This document shows positions 9,931 through 19,079 of a DNA stretch of 64,000 nt, in pieces (position 1 is the stretch's first letter; each line of letters starts with the position of its first letter). Made by a program: the position numbers and the translations under genes. The DNA is taken from NCBI GenBank assembly GCA_033558025.1, contig JAUCEF010000005.1, forward strand, positions 7,378,001 through 7,442,000. Direction: 5' to 3'. Source of the DNA: Phytophthora sp. 'mugwort'. Its lineage: Eukaryota; Oomycota; Peronosporomycetes; Peronosporales; Peronosporaceae. Under the pieces are notes generated by a model that saw only the letters and a program-made list of their open reading frames with translations, searched no databases and was not told the DNA's origin.

Positions 9931-11339
9931 ATGTCGACGGATGAGAAGTTCTCGATGCTGGATGGAGTTCACCAGGATGCACAGCAGAGCGAAGCTGGAG
10001 CAGCGGAAGCGATAGAAAATAGCGAACCAAACCCTCTCAGACGAGAGCAGGTCACAAAGAGGCTGAGCGTTCTGGGACGCAATCCATTCACACAGGCGCA
10101 CATTTACACGACAGCGACGCTCACGGGTTTGCATCTCTCGGATGTCGACGCAATTCGTGAGTTTCCGCACCTCCAGGTAAGCTGATCGCATTCGTCGCAG
10201 TGATGGATTCTTTGACATCCTCGTATTGATACTCTACAGCACCTGGTCTGCAGGCAAAACGAGCGCCAGTCGCTGTCTGCGCTGCAGCATATCCCGTTGC
10301 TCTTGACGATAGATGCTGCCGAGAACCAACTCACTAAGGTGCTAGACTTTGAGGTACCAAAATGCTGTCCAGGCAACGCGTCGGCAGATGGATCTCTCTG
10401 GATCGGTTCGCTGCTGCGCAAGGCCACGCTCGATAAGATCGAATCGTCTCGATGCCTCGCCAAATACGCATCCATTCCTTCTGGAACTTCGACTTGCCTA
10501 TAACGCTATTGAGGAGATCTCTGGCGTATGTCAACTGCGTTTCTTGCGGCTGCTGGACCTTTCACACAATCGCTTGACTTCCATGAATGGCTTGGTGGGT
10601 GATGAAGATTCGCCGCGTGGGCTCCAGGCGCTAGAAACTATACTGCTGGGCCACAACCAGCTTATGGTTATTGACTCCGGGGTGGCGCTTTTCCCACGAT
10701 TGACACATTTGGACGTTGCTCACAATCAGCTTCAAACGTTATCGAATCTCGGAGTAGGTGGTTTGATCGCTGATATGTGCTTGATTCAACGACGCTAAAT
10801 TGTTATTTTACACACAAAAAACAGGATTGCGTTCGACTGCAGCGGTTAGAGCTCGCGCATAACAACAACTCAGACATTAACGAGCTTAACTGGTTGGCAA
10901 GTCTGCGTTATCTAGGGCAAATCTCACTTCACGGTAATCCGTTAGTAGCGGTCCAAGGCTCACGCATATTCTACCACGCTCGAGTGCTTCGAAGGCTGTT
11001 GCAACTTGAAAAGCTGGACGACGAGCAGGTGACGTCTAAGGAGAAAGTCAAGACGCTCGTAATGCACGGCAGCGACCTCGATGCTCGACGACAGGTGGCA
11101 GCAAAGTACCTACCGGGACAAGAGTTCACTGACTTCCTGTAAGTGGCACTTCGTTCCCGTGTTGAAATGCTTTGAAGTGGTTCTATACTAATCAGCATAA
11201 AACCTCATAAAACCTCACTACATACAGACCTCCGCTCGACTTTGAGGATGACGAGCAGCTCGAGCTCCCGCTTCGCCGCACTCCTTGGACCAAGGGAAAG
11301 ATATCCACAGCCAGACTAGTGAATGTTAACGAGAAGTAG
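9931..11339 (+). CDS. Leucine-rich repeat protein, LRRC23-like organisation, multi-exon
   Basis: Starts at ATG 9931. Clear exons are 9931-10176, 10240-about 10353, about 10388-10753, 10825-11138 and 11228-11339, with GTAAGC..ACAG, GTAGGT..ACAG and GTAAGT..ACAG introns. Repeats such as LLELRLAYNAIEEI, LRLLDLSHNRLTSM, LTHLDVAHNQLQTL and LQRLELAHNNNSDI have the spacing of SDS22-type repeats, ending in an LRR-cap-like region (VLRRLLQLEKLDDEQ). The layout, with a short N-terminal tail, a first repeat around ATLTGLHLSDVDAIREFPHLQ and a charged C-terminus, recalls LRRC23, a radial-spoke protein of motile flagella, but homology was not tested. Between about 10354 and 10490 the frame must change. A 34-base intron (GTACCA..GCAG) would fix it; a sequence error or a real frameshift are alternatives. 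Confidence 0.65.
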
Positions 11340-12353
11340 CGTCGGATCATGGCCTTGACAAGGCTTATTTTTCTGGGTGCCTTTGCATCCATGAATGCTT
11401 CTGTACTAATAGTAGCGCAATTCAACCCATTCCTTTGGACAGAAGTGACAAAGGGGTGCGTTGTTGCCAATAATGTTGGCGTCTTAGTCCCTGTGTCTTC
11501 ACGTGTGGCAGCGGCGACCTGACGGCATCATTCTAATCAGTAGTTGCAACGTTCGCCAGCGAAACTGAATTAATAAAGAAAAAAAAAACTTGAACAGCGA
11601 AAACCCGGTGGCTTCAGTCAACATTGTCCTTACAATGCGCACCCAATGATAGTGGTACTGTGTCGCGAACTATTCTACATCGGAAGTATCACCTGTGGAG
11701 GCAACAACGCGTCACTGGTAGGTTGCCGCAACCCGCCTTATAGAGCTGGTCGTTGACTGACGACGATCCCCAAGCAGCTTGATTCACCATAACGGCTCTG
11801 TTAGATGTAGACTGTAAAATCTCGGCTAAAAATGACCTAGCGATGGGTGCCTGCCTGCCAGCAATTATTGCAGCGTAATCCGCCTCAAATTGCCGTCGGA
11901 AGGTTGACGCATTACTCACAGCTGTAATTCTACACGATTGGTTGAAATACGAAATGTAGCTATATGTACAGCCAATCACAGCGCTGACGAGCCAGAAAGG
12001 CAAGTCCGGACACCTCAAAAGCCGCACTCTATGCAGAAAGCCGTTGGAAAAGGTGCAGAAAGCTCGATAAGCCACAGCGTGGCAAATACAGAACGAGTCC
12101 CCCACTCGCGCTCTGAACGTCAAAGAAGTGAGTAGCTAATCGACAGCGTCCCGTGTGTGCGTGCGGGTGCGGACTGGGGGACTGGGGTGTGTTTCCAGTA
12201 TTTATATCCGACCTCAAGGCAGAGACGAAGATTCACGACAGCTGCCATCGGTGCGCCGCAAACGTAATCTTCATTTTAACGATCGCTTGAGCGTTGAGTC
12301 ACAGGTTATTCCGGGTCATAAGCCATAGGTTATTCCCTAGGGGAACCTATATT
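11340..12353. other. Gap upstream of the receptor-kinase gene
   Basis: About 1 kb. It contains an A-run near 11580 and an open minus-strand frame (11689-12123) that has no ATG near its start and no recognisable domain. It also holds the repeated/palindromic leader listed separately. The remainder presumably holds the GPCR-PIPK promoter; no core element was identified with confidence. Confidence 0.4.
12303..12350 (+). promoter_or_regulatory. Repeated and palindromic leader just before the GPCR-PIPK start
   Basis: AGGTTATTCC occurs at 12303-12312 and again at 12327-12336. The second copy sits inside a dyad, 12325-12350, with arms ATAGGTT and AACCTAT around CCCTAGGG. The dyad ends three bases before the ATG at 12354, so it would form a stem at the end of the 5' leader or a DNA binding site. 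Function is unknown. Confidence 0.35.
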
Positions 12354-15300
12354 ATGCCAGCAACGCGACGAGCGCTTCCTCCTTCAAGTCCCAATGCCAT
12401 GCGTCTGCGAGACAGCGAGTCCAGGAGCCCCAGTCCGCAGTACCAGGCCGTGTTCACGCCCACACGAGGCAGCGCTCAGGAGCTCGAGCTGCTGACGGAC
12501 GACGTGCGCAGTCGCAGTCACTCGCACGCACTGTCGGTCATACTGGGCGCTAATGGCGGTGTCTCGGCATCGGCGTCCCGAGCCAATTCTCTAGAATGGA
12601 GACCGTCTCAGCTGCAGGCTGCCAATTTGACGACCCAGACACAGCTTCAGTCCCGAGAGGAGCAGGACGAGGAAAAGACAGAACTGCCCGTTCGACTGGC
12701 GAGATGGCGACGACGGAGACGTCGGTGGAAAAGGATGCTCTTCTGGGTGGGAGCGGCACTGGCCTTTTTCGGCTGCTTTGCGCTGAGTTTTGCAGCCCCG
12801 AAGCACATGGAGACGTTGGCGCCGGTCGTGCTGGGAGCGGGACTGAGTCTGGCATCGACGCTGCTGGTGCTTGTGTCGTTTTTGAGGAGACGGAGGTTGA
12901 GGAGGAGACCAAACGAGCTGCTGGCTTTTGTAGCGCTGAGTGAGTTTGGACTAGCGCTGCTCACGCTGCTCCACGTTGTGACGATGTGCAGCTCGGCGGA
13001 CGGGGGATGCCAACCTATGGGCATAGCAACTTGTAGTGTCGCTGTGAGTTTGGAGATGTTCATGCTGCTGACTGGTGTGGGCTGGTTTGGAGCTGCCATT
13101 TTGCACCTGTTCGTGTCGATTTCGAACCCTTTTGCCAGCTATAAGAAGCAATTAGTGCTCTACCACATCGTCGTGTGGGGCCTCTCGTTAGTGGCGTGTA
13201 TCGTGACGCCTTTGGTTCTTTTCTCGAAGCACATGCAAGACAAATTCCAACTTACGGGTGCTAAAATTTGTCGTACAGTGGCATTAATATTGCCTATGCT
13301 GCCTCCGGACGCCGGAGAGTCCATGGCGGTTAGAACACGTAGATTAGCACAATGGCAGGAGCTGAACTTGGAGTTTTGGGGATTATTGATCGCGATCGTG
13401 GTACTCGTCGTTGTTGCTGCGCAGCTGAGCCTCGTGGTGGGCTGGTGGCGGTCCAACAGCGGAACAATTATTGCACTCAAGGCTCGCCGCCGCCTTATGA
13501 AGCGCATGGCCATCTACGTTCATGCGCTTAATGCGATGTGGCTCGTGTTGTTAGTGGTATTTTTCGTCTACCGTTCAAATGCAAATGCACTGGATTATGT
13601 TCAGGTGGAGGGAGCTGCTCAGCAAATCGATGGAGGGATGAATTTCTTGAATGCTTTCTTCCACTTTGTGTTAACTGGCAAAGGGTTCGTCACTGGTGTG
13701 GTGTGGCTTAGTGTGAACAAGCCTTGCTGTGTACTCGGACTTGTCCTTTGTGGTTTGCACCACTGTAAATATGACGATAGTCCGTCCTTAGGACAAGCAG
13801 CCTCGGCGTCGTCACAGTCGGCGTCGTTATCGGGATCTTCAAACGGAGAAAGTGGGGGCCAAAGAGCGAACCAGGCGGCGCTACTGTCAGCCACGGTCAT
13901 GTCCATGGAGACAGGTATATTGGCGCCGCAAGAAATGCCAATGCTGTCTCCATCATCGACAGGAACTTTTTTTGAGACACACGAAAATGTGCGTGAAAGC
14001 GGCACAGTAAGGCTACAAGAGCGACGGTCACTGCCGCCATTATCGTCAGGGGTAGGCCCTCCATCAACGGCTCGATTGAGCCGTTCATCTTCTTCCTCTT
14101 ACGATGCATCCACACATGCAGTGGAGTCGTATGAGGCCTCGCAGAACAACGAGACATTGCAGCGCGAGATTATTTATTATACAGTGTGTGGAATTACCAA
14201 GGCCATTATTCGTTCAGCGGAGCGTGCAAGATCTTCCAACATCACGACCGGTGATGCAGGTACAGTACTCGAAGAAGATAGCGTCGCCAATGCTGCAGTA
14301 CGGGATCGCGATGGTGGGTTAGTCGAAACTACTCTGTTCGTGGGCGCCGAGCGGGACACGACTCTAGTCAACAGCTCGTTCATCTCACACGTGCAAAGTG
14401 TCACGATTCTTTCGTCGCCTCGAACATGCTGTGAATCACGCTTACCGCTGTCTGTCGCGACACTTCGTCGTTCAGTAGCTGATGTCGAGGATGAGGATGT
14501 TCATGGAGGCAGAGCTCACGTTCCGAGGCCGACGTCATTCACAAATATTTCAACCTTAGAATATACAGGCAACTGGCGCCACCCGCTTCACCTTCAGCAC
14601 AGTCAAAGCCAAGGAACTCAAAGCCCACAAAGCGCAAGACTCGGTCTGACAGCGAGTAGCGTCACGTTTCGCTCGTTCCATCAAACACCGGGGAGGTTTT
14701 CGCTGTATCCGGTCTCTCAAGTTCCTTTCGAGTTGTTTGAACAGGAGATTGAGCTACAAAGTACCAGGTCCTCGGTCGACGAACCAGTGGCAGAAGGAAC
14801 ATCAACACGATCGGCTGTGCTTGCCGGTTTGCGTCGTACAGCTACTTCAGCATTCAGCCAAGGGCGAGGCGTCTTCCGTGGACGAAGTGGGAGTACTGAA
14901 GCTGCAATTGGAAGAAACTTCTCGAGCAGCGCAGTGACGAGTGAATTCCTTCCGGACGACCCAAAACCGAAAGTATTTGTTGACTATGCCCCACGTGAAT
15001 TTCGTGCGATTAGATTGGCATTTGGTCTTTCAGATGAAAAATACCTGGCAAGCTTCCGCACCACGGCAAAAGAGCGGGTAAGTGCTGGATCGAGTGGTGC
15101 CTTCATGTTCTTTTCAGGCGACAATTCGTTGCTGGTGAAGAGTCTCAAGGAAAAAGAGTGTCGTGCTCTTGTGAATATGGCCCCAACGTACGCGGGTTAC
15201 TTGACATTAAACCCGCACTCGCGTCTTATCCGCTTCTTTGGCTGCCATCGTGTTCGTCTCTACGGTCGCAACTTTTATTTTGCAGTCATGTCGAACGTGC

Positions 15301-16139
15301 TGCATAGCGAGTGTCACACTGCCACGATCACGGAAAAGTACGATGTGAAAGGTTCCTGGGTAGATCGTCGTGCGCGTCGGCCCCAACGTGGCGACCGAGT
15401 AACATGCGCGGAATGTGACGCGACGTATACTTTCGGAGGCAGCAACGAGGAGGGTGACACCCCGAAAGCTGCTATGGATACCGGCGATGTGCGCGTTTCG
15501 GTAGAGGATGACCGAATTATGCCGCAATTTCCTTTTCATGTCCACCGCCCTGATATTGTGTTCAAGGACTTGGATTTGGAACGTTCACTTCAGCTTCCTC
15601 GACCGATTGCTGCTCATTTGCACGCTCAGATTGTTTCCGACTGTGAATTTCTTCGAGAGCTTGGGATTATGGACTATTCACTGCTTATTGGCATCCACAA
15701 GTGTTGTTTGCGTGCCCCTCGTCCGGGTAGTGCCAATGAGATCGGCACTATATCGACAGATTTCGACGAAGCGTTCAGTCGTGAGCTGCATGTGGAAGGA
15801 GAAAATAGTAGCGTGAACCTTGCTCCTCTCGGGAATAACGAGGTGTACTTCGTGGGCATTATAGACATTCTCCAGCAATGGGACTGGGAGAAGCAGTTCG
15901 AGAAGGCTGGCAAAGTGTTGCTGGGCAAATCTGCTCGTGGTATTTCTGCTGTTGCGCCGGCTGCGTATTGCCGTCGCTTCCAAGCACGTTGCACTCAAAT
16001 TCTTCTTGGTGGGCCAGCTCCTGAAGACCTGGATCAAGACTGGGAAGTCGATGTGAATGTCAAAGAGACGAAATCCCGCCCAAACTCGAAGAATATCAAG
16101 GAGATGGCGATGGCCAACCCTATTAGCGACAAAGCGTGA
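12354..16139 (+). CDS. GPCR-phosphatidylinositol phosphate kinase fusion (GK family), 1261 aa
   Basis: One exon. The open frame extends upstream to a TTG at 12294, but the first ATG is 12354 (MPATRRALPP), chosen as the start. A basic stretch precedes seven predicted helices over residues about 126-455, beginning MLFWVGAALAFFGCFALSF and ending near GFVTGVVWLSV. A Ser-rich linker of over 400 residues follows. The kinase runs from about 881 (FRAIRLAFGLSDEKYL) to 1225. It has GDNSLLVKSL with the ATP-binding Lys near 927, GIMDYSLLIGIH at about 1103 holding the catalytic Asp, GIIDILQQWDWEKQFEK at about 1168 with the metal-binding IID, and an activation-loop-like SAVAPAAYCRRF. These are type I/II PIPK hallmarks. 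Such fusions are known from oomycetes and as RpkA in Dictyostelium, where they link an external cue to phosphoinositide production. The ligand is unknown. Confidence 0.93.
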   Translation: MPATRRALPPSSPNAMRLRDSESRSPSPQYQAVFTPTRGSAQELELLTDDVRSRSHSHALSVILGANGGVSASASRANSLEWRPSQLQAANLTTQTQLQSREEQDEEKTELPVRLARWRRRRRRWKRMLFWVGAALAFFGCFALSFAAPKHMETLAPVVLGAGLSLASTLLVLVSFLRRRRLRRRPNELLAFVALSEFGLALLTLLHVVTMCSSADGGCQPMGIATCSVAVSLEMFMLLTGVGWFGAAILHLFVSISNPFASYKKQLVLYHIVVWGLSLVACIVTPLVLFSKHMQDKFQLTGAKICRTVALILPMLPPDAGESMAVRTRRLAQWQELNLEFWGLLIAIVVLVVVAAQLSLVVGWWRSNSGTIIALKARRRLMKRMAIYVHALNAMWLVLLVVFFVYRSNANALDYVQVEGAAQQIDGGMNFLNAFFHFVLTGKGFVTGVVWLSVNKPCCVLGLVLCGLHHCKYDDSPSLGQAASASSQSASLSGSSNGESGGQRANQAALLSATVMSMETGILAPQEMPMLSPSSTGTFFETHENVRESGTVRLQERRSLPPLSSGVGPPSTARLSRSSSSSYDASTHAVESYEASQNNETLQREIIYYTVCGITKAIIRSAERARSSNITTGDAGTVLEEDSVANAAVRDRDGGLVETTLFVGAERDTTLVNSSFISHVQSVTILSSPRTCCESRLPLSVATLRRSVADVEDEDVHGGRAHVPRPTSFTNISTLEYTGNWRHPLHLQHSQSQGTQSPQSARLGLTASSVTFRSFHQTPGRFSLYPVSQVPFELFEQEIELQSTRSSVDEPVAEGTSTRSAVLAGLRRTATSAFSQGRGVFRGRSGSTEAAIGRNFSSSAVTSEFLPDDPKPKVFVDYAPREFRAIRLAFGLSDEKYLASFRTTAKERVSAGSSGAFMFFSGDNSLLVKSLKEKECRALVNMAPTYAGYLTLNPHSRLIRFFGCHRVRLYGRNFYFAVMSNVLHSECHTATITEKYDVKGSWVDRRARRPQRGDRVTCAECDATYTFGGSNEEGDTPKAAMDTGDVRVSVEDDRIMPQFPFHVHRPDIVFKDLDLERSLQLPRPIAAHLHAQIVSDCEFLRELGIMDYSLLIGIHKCCLRAPRPGSANEIGTISTDFDEAFSRELHVEGENSSVNLAPLGNNEVYFVGIIDILQQWDWEKQFEKAGKVLLGKSARGISAVAPAAYCRRFQARCTQILLGGPAPEDLDQDWEVDVNVKETKSRPNSKNIKEMAMANPISDKA

Positions 16140-17517
16140 TGCTTTGTGTGAACGGACGTCGTACGAATGTGGGAATCCTTACTCTAGTACTAGATGTCTA
16201 TTTTATTTTATTTGAATTCAAGACGATTTCTGCCTGTGCTCAACTGTTCTCTAAAATTTATTTTCAGTGACCCGTCACCGCCAATTCCCAGAACAAATGT
16301 TGAACTACTACGTACTTCTGAAGTAGTATCTTTATTTATTTTTGCGTGATGAGGTCCCTCCAGCAGCAGCAGCACGTCGAGCATCTCCACCAGGACGGAC
16401 GTCTTCACTGGAGACCACAACTCACCAACTCCCCACTCCGTGGCAACCACGGGTTCATTGCAGTCACAGTCGAGAACCGAGTTGTTGGTGTAAACTCGAG
16501 TCGACACTATTTTCGCAAGGGGTATACTTAGTACTGTACTATGTGCTATAACCAAATACACGCTTAGTGGTTCCAAAGATCGACCTCAGCCCCTAACACT
16601 CCACCTTACCGGGTTAATGGCATGTGCGTGGACGACCGGGGCAATTGGAGCGATCGTGAGGCTTCTGGACAATACACACCGATCATTACTGTATTAATAC
16701 GTCATGGCGCGGGTGTCGTCGGGAAATCCCTTACTTAAACGTGCGGGAAATCTTGAGCCAGCAGACTCTAGCTCACTGGCGGATTTCCAAGTCTGCGACC
16801 AGGCAGCTGAGCCCGAGCTACAATGTAATCGGAGTCGGTAGTTTTCGGCGGTATAAGTCGCGTTAGGCAGCTGAGCCCGAGCTATACGCCGCTGCCATCA
16901 TCAAGAACACCGGCAGTCTTTTTGCGTCAGCGGTTTTTGCGCGGCCAGACTGTCCCGTATATACTGGACATGTAAATAAAGCGCGATACCATTGAGCCAA
17001 ATTCGGCAGCATCAATGGCGATTGGCGCAAATGGTGCCTTAAGTCGCTAGAATGATGGTATTCGGTCGTACATGACGCCGGCGGTCGGACAATCAAACCC
17101 TGCTGCTGAAAGTCCGATGATGGGTTAATTACAGTACATACATCCCTCTCAATAAGCGCATGTATGTTTTTGAAGCAATTTAAGCGGGATCAGATATGAC
17201 AGTAAATGATGACGGCATTGTAATCATAAAACCCGAGCAGATATGCAAGGGTATGTAAGCTATGAGATGCTCTGGACTTTGTACATTTACTGTACTACAG
17301 ACCCACACGGGGGCAACATGTCACTGTTTACGGAGCGATCATGGCGATCGTCCATGGACGGGCCAGTTTACGCACCATCGGCCCGGTCTCTTTGGATGCG
17401 ATTACGCCCTACATGTACTTAAATATCCCTACCGCGTCGAGCAGTTCCTGCTCCATCCACCACTACCAAATCGGACAGCAAGCGATCGTATTGATCACCA
17501 CCCGCTATCAAAAAACC
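16140..17517. other. Gap with a 20-base direct repeat; no supported gene
   Basis: AGGCAGCTGAGCCCGAGCTA occurs at 16801-16820 and again at 16865-16884. A short plus-strand frame near 16900-16980 may be a gene or transposon fragment. The frame of the downstream PX-RING gene is open from 17341, but I take that part as leader. Nothing else was recognised. Confidence 0.4.
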
Positions 17518-18423
17518 ATGCTGACGGTCCACCATCAAATGTATCATCAGCACCGCCACTCGAGCACAGACTCGTCCACCGGAGCGCCCTCGAACTCTGG
17601 CCGCAAGCGCTCGGCGCCGATCCCACCGTCCCCGCTAACGGCGCTACTTGAGCAGCTCTCGTTGCGCGTGACGGCCGTGCGCCTCAGCAAACGTGACGTG
17701 CGCTACGAGCTTCACGTGGAACATGCCGCCTCGCAGACCCGCTGGCGGAAGGCACGCTCATTCGACGAGTACAAAGCTTTCCAGACGCAGCTGCTAGCGG
17801 CAATGCGCCAAGGCCACTTTTGCAAGGCTGAATGCCCGTGGCTTTACACGTTCGTTAAGAGCTACTTTCCGGGCTCTGTGACGCTCTTCGGGCTGGGCGG
17901 CCACAGTGACTGCGCCGTGGAGAAGCGGCGCGACGCACTGGAGCACGTTTTGACGTCGCTGCAGAAATTCGTGATGAACCGGCAGAACGCGGCGGCGTGC
18001 TCGATCGTGGGCGGCAGCTTGACACAGCTGGTGGCGGACTTCGTGTTGGGAGACGTGAGCGACAAGCACCACCCGCTGAACGGTTGCAGCGGCAACAACT
18101 TTAACCTCGGCAGTCTACGTGACAGCGTGTGCTCATCCATGTCGGTAACGTCGGACGAGGGCGACGAGCTGGTCGACGAGGCGGAAGACGCATCGGGTAT
18201 GTGCACGTTGTGCAGCTCGAGTCTAGACGGCGAGGCGTTTGGTGCATCAACTTCTTCGGAGACGGACAGTTTTCACAGCATTTCATCGAGCCGCCATCTT
18301 AGCGTGCTGAGCTACACGACAACGCTGTCGTGCGGCCACCAGTTCCATGACGAGTGCATCGTGCCGAGACTGAACAAGGTGATGCGTTGCCCCGAATGCG
18401 ACGCGGAGGTTGATGCATTCTAA
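17518..18423 (+). CDS. PX-domain protein with C-terminal RING finger, 301 aa
   Basis: A His/Ser-rich N-terminus is followed by a PX-like domain at about residues 45-180: LSLRVTAVRLSKRDVRYELH, then TRWRKARSFDEYKAFQTQL, a proline/aromatic turn (CPWLYTFVKSYFPG), and the helix RRDALEHVLTSLQKFV. PX domains bind phosphoinositides, usually PI3P, on endosomes. The C-terminus is a RING: CTLC near residue 222, CGHQFHDEC and CPEC, with about 45 intervening Ser-rich residues between the first two elements. The protein is probably a membrane-targeted E3 ubiquitin ligase. The frame is open back to an ATG at 17341; 17518 is preferred because the domain-like composition starts there, but this is uncertain. 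No membrane segment. Confidence 0.8.
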   Translation: MLTVHHQMYHQHRHSSTDSSTGAPSNSGRKRSAPIPPSPLTALLEQLSLRVTAVRLSKRDVRYELHVEHAASQTRWRKARSFDEYKAFQTQLLAAMRQGHFCKAECPWLYTFVKSYFPGSVTLFGLGGHSDCAVEKRRDALEHVLTSLQKFVMNRQNAAACSIVGGSLTQLVADFVLGDVSDKHHPLNGCSGNNFNLGSLRDSVCSSMSVTSDEGDELVDEAEDASGMCTLCSSSLDGEAFGASTSSETDSFHSISSSRHLSVLSYTTTLSCGHQFHDECIVPRLNKVMRCPECDAEVDAF

Positions 18424-18458
18424 AGCAGACTTTGATCCGTGCCGCTAGTCTTATTTAT

Positions 18459-18475
18459 TCATGCGCAGCGCATGA
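18459..18475 (+). other. Short perfect stem-loop in the PX-RING 3' flank
   Basis: TCATGCGC at 18459-18466 is the reverse complement of GCGCATGA at 18468-18475 around a single A. It lies 36 bases after the stop and may mark the 3' UTR; a loop of one base means the DNA palindrome rather than an RNA hairpin could be what matters. Confidence 0.35.
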
Positions 18476-19079
18476 CGACTTACAAAAAAAAACAATTTCC
18501 GCTCCTAATCTTGGCTTTCTAAATGATATTTGTGTTTTTTTTTTTCACTTATACTTCGAAGTAATGTGTAAGACATGACTTGATGTAATTCGTCTGTCTT
18601 GAGATGGTGTCGTTGGTTTTTTGCCGCTAACTAGTTGAGTTAGGCATGAAGCGGGTATTGCATTGAAGCCGTGGCATGAATATTCGGACCTGTTTTGCTT
18701 TCGGGACTGGACTGCTTCCAGGCTGGACTTTGCGAGCAACGGAGAACTACTGATTTTTTGGATGATTTACATCCTTTTAGGAAGGATGTTGTCTGTCTTG
18801 CAGACCCTCCGGAAAAAAAATGAATTGCAATGATATTCTTCGAAGTCAATAATTCTGAGATAGTGATTGGCAAAAACATCCTTCACTTAACCGTATCCGG
18901 TTTAGATTCAAATACACAGTTCCACCACTGCCACAGCAAACTCTGACTCGAAGTCGCCCGTATCAGCACTTGATACCTTTGTCAAAACTGTCTACATCCG
19001 AGAGAAATTCTGTGGTGCACTCACTGCGGCAGCACGGCTGGGGTACTAGTACACTACCTCGATCGAGTAAATGCACGCC
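18476..19079. other. Convergent gap between PX-RING and TLP2
   Basis: The two genes point towards each other. The gap holds homopolymer runs (A near 18483, T near 18536-18545, A near 18812) and no supported gene. Confidence 0.4.

Noticed and set aside
11689..12123. Minus-strand frame of 144 codons
   Set aside because: No ATG near the start (TTG at 12123), no recognisable domain, low-quality sequence composition.
12294..12353. N-terminal extension of the GPCR-PIPK frame
   Set aside because: It begins at TTG, not ATG, and consists of the repeated leader sequence. The first ATG is at 12354.
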